Origin: Kastovskya adunca ATA6-11-RM4
GTDB taxonomy: Bacteria > Cyanobacteriota > Cyanobacteriia > Cyanobacteriales > Coleofasciculaceae
Length of the DNA: 64,000 bases
Assembly (NCBI GenBank): GCA_019359445.1
Contig: JAHHHJ010000026.1
Location: 1-64,000 of the forward strand
Reading direction: 5' to 3'
The stretch's first letter is position 1; each line of letters begins with the position of its first letter. The translations under genes were made by a program, and so were the position numbers. The notes beneath the pieces were generated by a model. It searched no databases. It was given only the letters and a program-made list of their open reading frames with translations, and had not been told where the DNA came from. Below are positions 42,295 through 52,810 of the stretch, in pieces.

Positions 42295-45192
42295 ATGAAG
42301 AACAACAAACCGAGGGTAAAAGCAATGTTGGCAAAAGCGTTAGTAAAAGGATGGCTCCCTTGGGCAGCTACCCTAGTGGCGATGATGGTATTACTAACAG
42401 GAGTGCCAGAGCCAGTTCCAGCACAACCCCTACCTCCCCAATCAGCACAACAGTTAGCAGAACTAGAGGAAGCCCAGCGGCTGAATCAGCAGGTATTCCA
42501 GCTCTACAACCAGGGGCAGTACGCTGCTGCCATCCCCCTAGCAGAACGCGCCCTCGCCATCATGGAGAAGGTGCTGGGACAAGAGCATCCCGATGTTGCC
42601 ACCAGCCTCAACAATCTGGCAAATCTGTACAAGGAAATGGGGAACTACAGCACTGCCGAACCCTTATACCAACGCGCTTTGGCAATCTTAGAGAAAGTAC
42701 TGGGACAAGCGCATCCCGATGTCGCCCTGACGCTCAACAATCTGGCATTGCTGTACCAGTTACAGGGGAACTACAGCACTGCCGAACCCTTGTACCAACG
42801 CTCTTTGGCAATCTTAGAGAAAGTGCTAGGACAAGAGCATCCCTCTGTCGCCACGACGCTCAACAATCTGGCATTGCTGTACCAGTTACAGGGGAACTAC
42901 AGCACTGCTGAATCCTTGTTGCAACGCTCCTTGGCAATCTATGAGAAAGTGCTGGGACAAGAGCATCCCTCTGTCGCCACGACGCTCAACAATCTGGCAA
43001 CGCTGTACCGGGATATGGGGAACTACAGCACTGCCGAACCCTTGTACCAACGCTCCTTGGCAATCTATGAGAAAGTGTTGGGACAAGAGCATCCCTATGT
43101 CGCCACCAGCCTCAATAGTTTGGCAGGGCTGTACCAGGATATGGGGAACTACAGCACTGCCGAACCCTTGTACCAACGCTCTTTGGCAATCCGGGAGAAA
43201 GTGCTGGGACAAGAGCATTCCTCTGTCGCCACGACGCTCAACAATCTGGCAACGCTGTACCGGGATATGGGGAACTACAGCACTGCCGAACCCTTGTACC
43301 AACGCGCCCTTGCCATCATGGAGGAAGTGCTGGGACAAGAGCATCCCGATATTGCCACCAGCCTCAACAATCTGGCAGAGCTGTACTGGGCACAGGGAAA
43401 CGTTGACGAGGCAATGGAATTTCTGACTCGTGGTACCAGCATTGAAGAAAAAAACCTCGCCCTCATCCTCACCACTGGCTCGGAAAGACAAAAACGCGAC
43501 TACATGGCTACTATCTCTGGTACAACAAACTTGACAGCCTCCTTACACCTCCAGGATGCACCTAACAATCCCGAAGCCGTTCGTCTCGCCCTCACTACCG
43601 TTTTGCAACGCAAAGGTCGCGTTCTCGATGCCCTCACCGATAGCCTGCAAACCTTACGCCAAAACCTCAAACCCGAAGACCAAGTTCTCCTTGATGAATT
43701 AGCGGCTACCCGCTCGCAACTGGCAGCACTACTATTCAGCGGAGTTGGGGATACTCCACCCCAAGAGTACCAAAAGCAAGTTGCCCAGTTGAAAGCCAAA
43801 ACTGAAGAACAAGAAAACCGCCTCGCTCGTCGCAGTGCTGAGTTCCGCACCGAGTCTCAACCTGTAACCCTTGAGGCCGTGCAGTCGTTAATTCCTGCCG
43901 ATGCTGCCTTGGTAGAACTGGTATTGTACGAACCCTACAACGCCAAAGCCACAAAACGCGATGAAAGGGTCGGTGTTCCTCGCTACGCCGCTTATGTTTT
44001 ACCTGATCAAGGCGCTCCCAAATGGGTAGATTTAGGCGAAGCCGCCCCCATCAACCAAGCCGTTGAAGACTTCCGCCACTCCCTCCGCAACCGTCACCCA
44101 AACGTCAAGCAAACCGCCCGCACCCTCGATGAACTCCTGATGCAGCCTGTGCGTCAATTCCTGGGAAATACTCGCCAAGTGCTACTTTCTCCCGACAGCC
44201 AACTGAACCTGATTCCCTTCGCCGCCCTAGTTGACGAAAACAATCAATACCTCATCGAAAACTACTCCATCACCTACCTCGGTTCTGGACGCGACATCTT
44301 GCGCCTGGAAAATTCCTCCCCTAGTCGTTCCGCCCCAGTACTGGTAGCTAATCCTGACTTCGATAACCCCGGCAATCCTGCTGTACAAATAGCCAGTAAT
44401 AAAACCTCTCCCCTGCAAGGGGGGTTAGGTCAAACCGCCCTCAGTCGCGGTACAAATAACCAACGCTCCGGCGACATTGCCAGAATGCGGTTCGATCCTT
44501 TACCCGGTACGGCTCAAGAAGCCCAAGTCATTGCCCCGTTACTCCCAGGAGTCACGCTCCTGACTAAATCCGACGCGACAGAAAATGTCATCAAGCAAGT
44601 TAATGCCCCCAGCATCCTGCATATCGCCACCCATGGATTTTTCCTGGACAAGGTAGAACTAGTGGCACCTCCGGCTTATGGCGAGAGTAACATTTTTTCC
44701 CTAGGGCGATCGCTTGCCACAGTAGAACGCCGTCCCGGTACAACTGCCACTCCCCGCAACTACGAAAACCCCCTATTACGCAGTGGCATTGCCCTAGCAG
44801 GCTTCAACCCCCGCCAAAGTGGTACGGAAGATGGCGTACTGACAGCCCTAGAAGCCGCTGGACTGAAATTACGCGGTACTAAGCTAGTGGTTCTGTCTGC
44901 CTGCGAAACCGGGCTGGGAGATGTCATCAATGGCGAAGGCGTTGATGGTTTACGTCGCGCCTTTGCCACGGCTGGGGCAGAAAGTCAGCTTCTGAGTTTG
45001 TGGAAAGTGGATGATTACGGCACAAAGGATTTGATGGTGAAGTATTACCAGCGATTGATGAATAACGAGGGCAGGAGCGAGGCGTTGCGTCAGGTGCAGT
45101 TGGAGATGCTGGCTAACCCGCAGTATCAGCATCCTTTCTTCTGGGGGGCGTTCATTCCTTCCGGTGACTGGGGGGCGATGGAGTTGCAGTAA
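42295..45192 (+). CDS. TPR-CHAT protease-like protein
   Basis: This 965-aa protein starts with a signal-like segment (WAATLVAMMVLLTGVPEPVP). Seven 42-aa tetratricopeptide units follow (about residues 75-375), each with VLGQEHP and NYSTAEPLYQR. They are so alike in DNA that they must be recently amplified. The C-terminal half is a CHAT domain, a caspase-like fold: catalytic His in HIATHGFF (about 779) and catalytic Cys in VVLSACETGLG (about 870), with the usual end PFFWGAFIPSGDW. TPR-CHAT proteins bind a trigger protein and then cleave targets; exported versions like this have unknown targets. It lies next to a subtilisin and a metacaspase. Confidence 0.93.
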   Translation: MKNNKPRVKAMLAKALVKGWLPWAATLVAMMVLLTGVPEPVPAQPLPPQSAQQLAELEEAQRLNQQVFQLYNQGQYAAAIPLAERALAIMEKVLGQEHPDVATSLNNLANLYKEMGNYSTAEPLYQRALAILEKVLGQAHPDVALTLNNLALLYQLQGNYSTAEPLYQRSLAILEKVLGQEHPSVATTLNNLALLYQLQGNYSTAESLLQRSLAIYEKVLGQEHPSVATTLNNLATLYRDMGNYSTAEPLYQRSLAIYEKVLGQEHPYVATSLNSLAGLYQDMGNYSTAEPLYQRSLAIREKVLGQEHSSVATTLNNLATLYRDMGNYSTAEPLYQRALAIMEEVLGQEHPDIATSLNNLAELYWAQGNVDEAMEFLTRGTSIEEKNLALILTTGSERQKRDYMATISGTTNLTASLHLQDAPNNPEAVRLALTTVLQRKGRVLDALTDSLQTLRQNLKPEDQVLLDELAATRSQLAALLFSGVGDTPPQEYQKQVAQLKAKTEEQENRLARRSAEFRTESQPVTLEAVQSLIPADAALVELVLYEPYNAKATKRDERVGVPRYAAYVLPDQGAPKWVDLGEAAPINQAVEDFRHSLRNRHPNVKQTARTLDELLMQPVRQFLGNTRQVLLSPDSQLNLIPFAALVDENNQYLIENYSITYLGSGRDILRLENSSPSRSAPVLVANPDFDNPGNPAVQIASNKTSPLQGGLGQTALSRGTNNQRSGDIARMRFDPLPGTAQEAQVIAPLLPGVTLLTKSDATENVIKQVNAPSILHIATHGFFLDKVELVAPPAYGESNIFSLGRSLATVERRPGTTATPRNYENPLLRSGIALAGFNPRQSGTEDGVLTALEAAGLKLRGTKLVVLSACETGLGDVINGEGVDGLRRAFATAGAESQLLSLWKVDDYGTKDLMVKYYQRLMNNEGRSEALRQVQLEMLANPQYQHPFFWGAFIPSGDWGAMELQ

Positions 45193-45243
45193 GCCCATAG
45201 ACTCTCTGGAGTTTTGCCAACAAAGCTACGCAATTACACAAAA

Positions 45244-45269
45244 TAGAGACGTAGCATGTTACGTCTCTA
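45244..45269. repeat. GTAGAGACG-family palindrome after the CHAT gene
   Basis: TAGAGACGTA (45244-45253) and TACGTCTCTA (45260-45269) flank a GCATGT loop, between the ends of two convergent genes. It is a relative of the element at 23416-23444 and may double as a terminator. Confidence 0.7.
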
Positions 45270-45297
45270 CACACTCGCCAGGGTTTTTTCAAGCCTT

Positions 45298-47479
45298 CTA
45301 AACCACCTCAAAGGTAATCGACAGCGCTCCCATTTGTGTAGTATTCATCTCTGCCCTTGCTTCCACACCTGCAACTGACCCCCGCGACGATAAATCACCC
45401 AACATATTGCCCACTATATCCAAAGCTTCGCTTCCTCTGCTTGTTACTGTACCGCGTCCTTTGGTTGCTGCTAGTTGCTCTGTTGCTAACTGTTGCAAGC
45501 GCAGTAACGCAGCAGTAAGCGGCTTGTGGCTAGCAACAATTAACACCTCTCCCAACCCAGGTTTTTTCGTTCGCAGCACAAACGGATCTCTTGCTGGATC
45601 GGGAATTAGGAGTTCTTGATCAGGCTGAATCTGAGAGGCTGCTTCTAATTCTGCTGTCGCTCCTTCCTGGAACTCATTGGGAAAGAAGACGGTAATACCT
45701 TCAGTTGGATCGATTAACAAAATGCCTAGGTAAAGAGGGCGCGTCTCTTGGTTTTTCACGCGAAACTGAAATGCCTCTCCCACCTTCAGCTTTCTTAAAG
45801 ATGTTTCTGGTTCTCCGCGAGAGACAAAGGGCTGACAATAATCATCTCGTTTGCGGCAACTACCACGCGGCGGAATTACTTGGGCAACTACCATATTTGA
45901 CTGCTCTTCCAGTGCCATAGTTGCTGACAAGTTCAAGCGGGTAGATTGGGTATTTAGTGTTTTAGTTATCAGCCGTGCAGCGAGTAGGGAAATGAGTTTG
46001 CTTTGCAAGCGAGAAATTGCATCTGTCACTGTCTCCCCAGCACTACCAGCAGAATCGGGAATCAGTTCAAGGGCTGGGGAAAATAGACCAATACTGCCTG
46101 CTGGCGTCCGGCTGAGAATGAAATGCACCTCTTTGGGATATGGCTCATTGCCTGCTTTTGAAGGCACCGCTTCCATTCGGTTCAACTTTTCTAGGGCTGA
46201 CTTGGCTGCTGTCGCCTCGTTACCTAAAGAAGGATCGAGACCGATGTGCAGGCGCAAATCAGCCGGAATGACGCGAGCATACTCTTGCAGGAGTTGCCCT
46301 GGTTGCACTGTTCCCTGAATTTTAGCGGTGCCAGTCAAGCCGTCGCGAGATAGCATTTCAAGCCGCGTCTCGCCGCGATCGCTACTAGCAACTGTGGTGA
46401 AAATCGATTCCTTCCCAAACGCTTCTTGGCTATCGGGTTGGATTCCACCTAGCCAGACTGTAGCTTGGTCATTTTTGACCTCAAGAATTACGGCTTCGGC
46501 TGGTGGCGTTTGTGGTTCTGTGAAATAAACTAACTGGTTGGTCTTTCCACCAAAAGCTTCAACTAAGGGATTTTGGTTGTGAAGCTTTAGATATTCTAAA
46601 TCGCGATTCACGCGTTGGACTAGGCTTTGAACGTCAGCGGTTCTCTGCCAAAGATACTGCGTCAGTAAGTAGGTAAAGGCTCCCGCATGAAAGCCGGGAA
46701 TATTTGTAATCAGCGGCGTATTCGTCCCGTTGCGCCGAAGCAATGACAACCCCTGTGGCTACTCCTTTTCGGCGCTCCTCTAGCAGTTTTGCAGGAGTAA
46801 GATTTAACCGAGACATCAACTGATCTTGATACTGGAATTCTTCTTGGCTAGCTTTTCCTCCGCCCTCAAGCGATCGCACGATAATATTTCCCCTAGTACC
46901 GCCCCCAGAATGACAGCTATCTAGAACCACGGTAACGTTCTCGGTCTTTTGTTTCAGCTCAGACATCAACAGAAATAGCGTTTGTCCCATAATGTCGTTG
47001 ACAACGCCTTCTTGCGCCAGGGGGCTGTCGTCGGCGGGAACAAAAGTACTGTTTTTACCGGAAGGATCGATGGGATCGCGATCGCTGACGTAAGAACCGT
47101 GTCCGGAGAAGTGGAAAACCACTACATCTCCCGGTTTGGCTTGTTTGATTAAATGTTCTTCAAAGGTGGTGAGTATACCGTTTCGAGTGGCTGCGCCATC
47201 CGTCAAGGTGAGGATGTCCTTGTTGTTGAAGCCAAAGCGGTGCATTAGCAGTTGGCGTTGCAACTCGACATCGTTGACGCATCCGTTTAGCTTTCTAAAA
47301 CGCTGACTGTTGGGATAATCGTTGATTCCCACCAAAAGCGCGAGTTTACGCGGCGTGCTTTGAGCTAGTGCTTTGCCATAGCGAAGACCTTGTTGTTGTA
47401 GGTCTAGCTGACTCAATCCAATTGTTGCCAAAGCGGAACCAGCGAACTGCAAGAACTGACGGCGCTTAATTCTGGGCAT
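45298..47479 (-). pseudogene. Tat-exported metacaspase with DUF4384, split by a frameshift
   Basis: Two overlapping frames make one gene. The first (47479 down to 46634) starts with a twin-arginine signal IKRRQFLQFAGSALATIGL and holds a C14 caspase domain with catalytic His in HFSGHGSYVSD (about 123) and Cys in VLDSCHSGGG (about 186). Around 46695-46705 the reading YAADYKY must change frame to continue as PGFHAGAFTYLLTQYLW in the second frame (usable from 46749, ending 45298). The latter contains a DUF4384 domain (FRVKNQETRPLYLGIL, IVASHKPLT). One extra T in TATTCCCGG explains it. Repaired, the protein is about 726 aa. A sequencing error is possible. Confidence 0.85.
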
Positions 47480-47633
47480 AACCTACCTCTCAAGCTTGGG
47501 GACAGAATTTAGTTAAGTTGTTTTTGATAAGTAGCTGGTGGAGTGTTCCACATCTAGTTATCTCTGGCGTTACTAGGGGTTATGCATATTTTCACTGACC
47601 CCGGACTAGGAGATTTCCTAAAACCATTAATCC

Positions 47634-48323
47634 CTAGTCAACCGATTTTAGTATTAATACTGAATTTGAGTGACTTAAAGCTTTGAAAGCCGCTTTCATC
47701 ATTTCTTTCACGCTTCTTGCAGCTGCTACATCGCCCATTGATTCTTCGATTAACCAACTTTGATCTAAAGATTCAATGGCGGAGAAATAATCCCCTAAGA
47801 AATAATAGGCGCTGCCTAAAGCAAATAGAGCCATGCCTTCCCCTTTGAGTCCTAGTGCTCCCGTGGCTAGACTCTGCTGGTAATACTTAATGGCTTGAGT
47901 GTAATTATTTAAACACTGATTAGCACTGCCCAAGCCTAGGAGTGCCTGACTTTCCGCCTCGCGGTTGAGTTTTCCTGTCGCTAAACTCTGCTGATAAAAT
48001 TCAATGGCATCCGTTAACTGGTTTTGGGAAAGATAAGCTTTTCCTAAGTTGAGCAGAGCTTCCGCTTCTCGGACTGGAGCATTGAGAAATTGAGCGATCG
48101 CCAAACTTTGCTGATAAAGTGCGATCGCCCCAGCAAAGTCACCCAAATGTTGGTAAGCCCGCCCCAACTCACTCAAAATCCCTAGCTCTCCCTCTCGGTC
48201 TTGAGCTTCCTGTAAAATCGCTAAACTCTGTTGCAAGTAATCAGCCGCACTCGCATAGTCACCTAAACCTAAGTGAACCCGTCCCAGCCATTGCAGTGCC
48301 GCACTTTTTTGTGGATATCCCAT
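47634..48323 (-). CDS. TPR protein
   Basis: This 229-aa protein consists of about five tetratricopeptide repeats (WLGRVHLGLGDYASAADYL, ELGRAYQHLGDFAGAIALY, NLGKAYLSQNQLTDAIEFY, GLGSANQCLNNYTQAIKYY, ALGSAYYFLGDYFSAIE). There is no signal peptide and no other domain. The frame is closed by a TAG five codons upstream of the ATG, so it starts directly inside a repeat; it may be the remnant of a longer protein. It lies upstream of the metacaspase on the same strand, with 154 bases between. Confidence 0.75.
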   Translation of the reverse strand: MGYPQKSAALQWLGRVHLGLGDYASAADYLQQSLAILQEAQDREGELGILSELGRAYQHLGDFAGAIALYQQSLAIAQFLNAPVREAEALLNLGKAYLSQNQLTDAIEFYQQSLATGKLNREAESQALLGLGSANQCLNNYTQAIKYYQQSLATGALGLKGEGMALFALGSAYYFLGDYFSAIESLDQSWLIEESMGDVAAARSVKEMMKAAFKALSHSNSVLILKSVD

Positions 48324-48463
48324 AATGCCTAAAATCTATTAATTTCTGGTATGAGAACTTTTTGGCGATCGCCAATGCAATCCGTTTGGAGTCTTGTTAA
48401 CTAACCCATAGCTCTGGTGCAGTTCCCAGTTATGCACTAAGCTCTTCAGAAGCCGTTTAACTG

Positions 48464-49255
48464 ATGACTGCAAACTGTGGATTCAAGGCTAATAAAAGTC
48501 TCTACTCATCAATGACTGCTTCTAATGACACCTGGCTGTCTCCCACAGCCGACTTGAGCTTATTAAAGGATGAAGTTCATATCTGGCGAGCTGAACTTAA
48601 CCTCCCTGAATGGCGGCTGCAACATCTGGCACAATTACTTTCTCCAGACGAGCAACAAAGGGCTGAACGGTTTTATTTTGAGCAGCATCGGCAGCGTTTT
48701 ATTGCCGCTCGCGGTATCCTCCGCACCCTCCTAGGTCGCTACTTAGCTATAGAGCCGCATCAGCTACAGTTTCGTTATCAACCTCGCGGTAAACCCGTTT
48801 TGGTAGAAAGCTGTGGCGGGAAACAGCTCTTTTTTAACTTGTCTCACTCAAATGATCTTGCTTTGTATGCTGTGACGCTTGAGCGCCAGGTTGGGATTGA
48901 TTTAGAATATCTCCGCCCAATTTCTGATGCCGAGCAGCTTGCCAAGCGCTTTTTCTCTGCTGGAGAATACGAGGCGATTCGGGCGCTGTCTCCTAGCCAG
49001 AAGCAAGAAGCATTTTTTCGCTATTGGACTTGTAAGGAAGCTTGCATTAAAGCCACTGGAGAGGGACTGGCGCAGCTAGATAAAGTTGAGATTTCCCTGA
49101 CTCCAGAAGCACCCGCTAATCTGCTGAACAGTCCCAGCCCCTTACAGAACGATCAAGACTGGGTGCTTCTAGAATTAACCCCTGCCTCCAACTATGTAGC
49201 TGCTGTTGCTGTTGTAGGGAAAGGCTGGCAGCTTTCTCGCTGGCAGTTTCTTTAA
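48464..49255 (+). CDS. 4'-phosphopantetheinyl transferase (Sfp/HetI-like)
   Basis: This 263-aa enzyme moves the phosphopantetheine arm of CoA to carrier proteins of fatty-acid, polyketide or peptide synthases. Motifs are FNLSHSNDLALYAV, VGIDLEYLRP (metal ligands) and FFRYWTCKEACIKATGEG. The size fits the Sfp class, which in cyanobacteria is often the only such enzyme. A second in-frame ATG at 48512 (MTASNDTW) may be the true start because the first 16 residues look unlike the family. The next gene begins two bases after its stop. Confidence 0.93.
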   Translation: MTANCGFKANKSLYSSMTASNDTWLSPTADLSLLKDEVHIWRAELNLPEWRLQHLAQLLSPDEQQRAERFYFEQHRQRFIAARGILRTLLGRYLAIEPHQLQFRYQPRGKPVLVESCGGKQLFFNLSHSNDLALYAVTLERQVGIDLEYLRPISDAEQLAKRFFSAGEYEAIRALSPSQKQEAFFRYWTCKEACIKATGEGLAQLDKVEISLTPEAPANLLNSPSPLQNDQDWVLLELTPASNYVAAVAVVGKGWQLSRWQFL

Positions 49256-49257
49256 TT

Positions 49258-50154
49258 ATGAGAAAAATCTTTTGGTGGAGCTGGGTAGCGATCGCGTTCG
49301 GGATGGCGCTGCTGATCTCTCTTCCCCGTAATCAACCGCCTTCCGTACCTTCTTCCGTCGTGCAACTGCCGCCAAAGAAAGAAATCCGATACGATTCCTA
49401 TACTCTAGCCTCAAGCGTGGTTCATACCCTACTGATTCCTTCTGGAAGTCGCTTTTCAGTGATTCCCGTTTTATCCCCACAGTTAAGCACCGTTGAGAAC
49501 TTTGCCCAGAAACACAATGCGATCGCGGTTTTGAATGGGGGCTTTTTTGATCCGCAAAACCGAAAAACGACTTCCTACATTCTCCAGCAAGGAAGCCTAG
49601 TCGCCGACCCTCGCCTCAACGAACGGCTGATCAACAATTCCCAGCTTGTCCCTTACTTAAACAAAATTCTCAACCGCAGCGAATTTCGACGTTACCGTTG
49701 TGGCGCAACATTCGATTACGACATCGCCCTCCACAGCGAACCCACTCCTATGGGTTGTCAGTTAGTGGATGCGTTGGGAGGTGGCCCTAGTTTATTACCG
49801 GAACTAAGCTTAGTTGAAGAGGGTTTTCAAGATTTTGCTGACGGGAAAGTGATTCGAGACTCCCTAGACAGCGATCGCCCTAATGCTCGCAGCGCCGTGG
49901 GGATAACTGCGGATGGTAGCCTGCTTCTAGTGATGGTGGCACAAAAGCCAGAAACGCCCAGCACTTCCGGGATGAGCCTCAAAGCCCTAGCCGACTTCAT
50001 GAAAACCCAAGGTGTTGAGAAAGCCATGAATTTGGATGGGGGAAGTTCCAGTTCTCTTTATTACCAGGGCAAAACCTTTTCTGGAAAAGTAGACGAACAG
50101 GGAGATCCAATCCAGCGATCGGTTTTTTCTGTTCTACTGGTTGAAGAAAACTGA
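49258..50154 (+). CDS. Phosphodiester glycosidase family protein (NAGPA domain)
   Basis: This 298-aa exported protein has a short N-terminal membrane segment (WSWVAIAFGMALLISLP). A NAGPA/DUF2233 domain follows, with NAIAVLNGGFFDPQN near residue 95, RSAVGITADGSLLLVMV near 215 and AMNLDGGSSSSLYYQG near 260. The family relates to the mammalian enzyme that uncovers mannose-6-phosphate; bacterial members probably act on cell-surface glycans. It starts two bases after the transferase gene, so the two are one transcript. Confidence 0.9.
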   Translation: MRKIFWWSWVAIAFGMALLISLPRNQPPSVPSSVVQLPPKKEIRYDSYTLASSVVHTLLIPSGSRFSVIPVLSPQLSTVENFAQKHNAIAVLNGGFFDPQNRKTTSYILQQGSLVADPRLNERLINNSQLVPYLNKILNRSEFRRYRCGATFDYDIALHSEPTPMGCQLVDALGGGPSLLPELSLVEEGFQDFADGKVIRDSLDSDRPNARSAVGITADGSLLLVMVAQKPETPSTSGMSLKALADFMKTQGVEKAMNLDGGSSSSLYYQGKTFSGKVDEQGDPIQRSVFSVLLVEEN

Positions 50155-50250
50155 CTGAAGTCAGAGAGATGGCGGTAGCATCATTGACAATCTGCGATCG
50201 CATCTATCTTTAAGTCGAATGGCACTGACTTAAGCCAAACTTGCTCCTGA

Positions 50251-50281
50251 GATCCCTGACTTCTTGAAGAAGTCGGGGATC
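50251..50281. repeat. AAGAAGTCGGGGAT-family palindrome, copy 3
   Basis: The arms pair over 15 positions with one G-U and a single-base loop. It lies between the convergent glycosidase and aspS genes and could act as a terminator for either. Confidence 0.8.
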
Positions 50282-50319
50282 TAGATCAGCAATGCCAGTG
50301 CTATTCGTCCTGAGAATCA

Positions 50320-52107
50320 CTACGACTTCGGCTTATAAGTCGAAGCGACATGCAACTCCTTCAACTGCTTGGCATCAACATCAGAAGGCGCATCAGTAAG
50401 CAAGCATCGCGCCTGCTGCGTCTTCGGAAACGCAATTACGTCCCGGATCGACTCTTCACCCGCGAGGAGCATCACCAAGCGGTCTAAACCGTAGGCGATA
50501 CCACCGTGGGGTGGGGTGCCGTATTCAAAGGCTTCGAGGAGAAAGCCGAATTTGTTATACGCTTCCTCTGGCGATAAACCAATGGTTTCAAACACCTGCT
50601 GTTGAACATCCCGCTGATAAATCCGCAGACTACCGCCGCCAATTTCTAAGCCGTTGTAGGTCAAGTCATAGGCTTGCGCTCTGGCGGTTTTGAGGTCGTC
50701 TAAGTCCTCAGGATTAGGAGCAGTGAAGGGGTGATGCAGCGGCTCTAAACGCTTCTCGTCTGCATTCCACTCGAACATCGGGAAGTCGGTTACCCACAGT
50801 AAGTTGATTTTGTTGGAGTCAATTAACCCTAATTCCCGACCAATAACTTGCCGTAGTCGATCCAGAGTTTTGTTGACAACATCAGCAGCGCCAGCGCCAA
50901 AGAGGAGGAGGTGTCCGGCTTCTGCTCCGGTGCGGCTCAGGAGTTCCTGTTTTTGTTCTTCTGTCAGGTTGTCTTTAATCGCGCCGATGGTGTCGATTTC
51001 GCCATTTTCCCGCACGCGGATGTAGGCGATGCCTTTTGCACCTGCTTCGCTGGCTTCTTTGAATAAATCGCCACCGGGCTTAATTCGCACGTTAGAAATC
51101 GCTTCATTGCCGCCGGGAATGGGTAGAACTTTCACTATCCCACCATTAGCGATCGCTCCGGAAAAAACCTTGAAGCCAGAGTCTTTCATGATGTCAGAAA
51201 CATCGACTAGCTCTAAGCCAAAACGCGTATCTGGTTTATCCGTACCATAGCGTCCCATTGCCTCGGCATAGGTAAGGCGCGGGAACGGACGGGGGAGATC
51301 GATACCTTTAACAGTTTTGAAGAGGTGACAGATTAAATCTTCATTGAGCTGGAGAATTTCTTCTTCAGACAAGAAGCTCATCTCCATGTCTAGCTGAGTA
51401 AATTCTGGCTGTCTGTCAGCACGAAGGTCTTCATCCCGGAAGCACCGCGCAATCTGGTAGTAGCGGTCAAAGCCGGACACCATCAAAATTTGCTTGAAGA
51501 GCTGCGGTGACTGGGGTAAGGCAAACCATTCATTGGGATTGACGCGGGAAGGGACAAGATAGTCTCTGGCTCCTTCGGGAGTCGATCTGGTCAGAATTGG
51601 AGTTTCGACTTCTAGGAAACCTTTCTGGTCTTCCAAATAGCGGCGGAGAGTTTTGATTACTTCTGCACGCAGTTTCAGGTTGTGGCGCATCCGTTCCCGC
51701 CGCAAATCTAAATAGCGATACTTGAGCCGCAAGTCTTCTCGCACCGATTCGCTATTCGCCGTCGCCACCTGAAACGGTAACGGCTTATGCACGGCATTCA
51801 GCAACTCAATGGCGTCGGCATAAATTTCCACGTCCCCCGTTGGCACTTTGGGGTTGAGCGACTCTTCGGGACGTTGCGTCACTCTCCCTGTCACCCGCAC
51901 CACATATTCATTCCGCAGATCATTTGCCCGCTCGTAAGAATCTGGGGTGCGCTGGGGATCGCTAACAATCTGGACAATCCCGGTGCGATCGCGTAAATCT
52001 AAAAAAGTTACTCCACCGTGATCGCGGTAACGGTCTACCCAACCGCACAGGGTAACCGTTTCTCCAATATGTTCTGGTCGCAGCTCACCACAATAATAAG
52101 TACGCAT
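50320..52107 (-). CDS. aspS: Aspartyl-tRNA synthetase
   Basis: This 595-aa class II synthetase is of the bacterial type. The N-terminal anticodon-binding OB fold ([18 protein letters not shown]) is followed by motif 2 ([19 protein letters not shown]). A GAD insertion domain lies at about 290-420. Motif 3 is [20 protein letters not shown] near the end. The length matches bacterial AspRS. Cyanobacteria often have a non-discriminating enzyme paired with GatCAB; this cannot be decided by eye. Confidence 0.97.
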   Translation of the reverse strand: MRTYYCGELRPEHIGETVTLCGWVDRYRDHGGVTFLDLRDRTGIVQIVSDPQRTPDSYERANDLRNEYVVRVTGRVTQRPEESLNPKVPTGDVEIYADAIELLNAVHKPLPFQVATANSESVREDLRLKYRYLDLRRERMRHNLKLRAEVIKTLRRYLEDQKGFLEVETPILTRSTPEGARDYLVPSRVNPNEWFALPQSPQLFKQILMVSGFDRYYQIARCFRDEDLRADRQPEFTQLDMEMSFLSEEEILQLNEDLICHLFKTVKGIDLPRPFPRLTYAEAMGRYGTDKPDTRFGLELVDVSDIMKDSGFKVFSGAIANGGIVKVLPIPGGNEAISNVRIKPGGDLFKEASEAGAKGIAYIRVRENGEIDTIGAIKDNLTEEQKQELLSRTGAEAGHLLLFGAGAADVVNKTLDRLRQVIGRELGLIDSNKINLLWVTDFPMFEWNADEKRLEPLHHPFTAPNPEDLDDLKTARAQAYDLTYNGLEIGGGSLRIYQRDVQQQVFETIGLSPEEAYNKFGFLLEAFEYGTPPHGGIAYGLDRLVMLLAGEESIRDVIAFPKTQQARCLLTDAPSDVDAKQLKELHVASTYKPKS

Positions 52108-52266
52108 AGTTGCTTAAGTTGTCACTTCGGCTCTAAGAAGTCAAAAAGGCTAGAAGTCTATAATAAGCGCCATTTGCCTTACTCTGTAGTACCGATTGCA
52201 CAAACCCCCTTCCCATGGACGGGAAGGAGGTAGAAGGTAGGATTGCTGCAATTGTTGAAAGTGAGT

Positions 52267-52590
52267 TTAACCTTGGTTCTCGGCTTGAGGATTAACGTCC
52301 TGCGCCATCTTCCGGTAATCCTCAGGGTTACCTGTTGACTGCGTTGTGCTGCTCATATCTTCGTTAGAGGGAAAGGTCTTCTGCTGAGGTGCTGTTGCTG
52401 CTTCCGCTGCTGCCGCTCCAGCTCCCGATTTATCTGCATCACTAACGTCGAACTTTTTTGAGGCTTCGTAATCAGCTTCTACATCAACTTTTTGCCTGGC
52501 TTCCTCACCTTTTGCCATCCCTTCCGCCGCCAGTTGGGCTTCTTGGATGTCAGCGGCTTCTTTGGGATCGGGTTTTATACTTTCTGCCAT
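52267..52590 (-). CDS. Small hydrophilic, probably disordered protein
   Basis: This 107-aa protein is rich in Ala, Glu, Lys, Asp and Gln, with few hydrophobic residues and no predicted membrane or signal segment. A good ribosome-binding site (AAGGAGCCGATT before ATG) supports it as a real gene. Composition is that of stress-related, intrinsically disordered proteins, but I do not recognise a family. It lies divergent from the carotenoid-protein gene. Confidence 0.65.
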   Translation of the reverse strand: MAESIKPDPKEAADIQEAQLAAEGMAKGEEARQKVDVEADYEASKKFDVSDADKSGAGAAAAEAATAPQQKTFPSNEDMSSTTQSTGNPEDYRKMAQDVNPQAENQG

Positions 52591-52810
52591 AATCGGCTCC
52601 TTATTTAACTTTTCTTATCGTGCCGCTCATTTTATCAACATCGATCCCTAAGGCTTTAGCCTCTTAAGGCATATTTTTAAGCTCACTAACAACAAAGAGC
52701 AATTTAGTCATTTTTTTTAAATCAAACTCTCTCTATCGGAGGGCGACTTGGTTTCGTAAAATCTGATACGCCTAGGCTGTACATTAATTCACTTGCTTAG
52801 GAAAAAAAAT

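Noticed and set aside
42351-43491. Long alternative-frame ORFs within the TPR repeats of the CHAT gene (plus and minus strands)
   Set aside because: Periodic 126-bp DNA keeps other frames open; the main frame has TPR and CHAT motifs.
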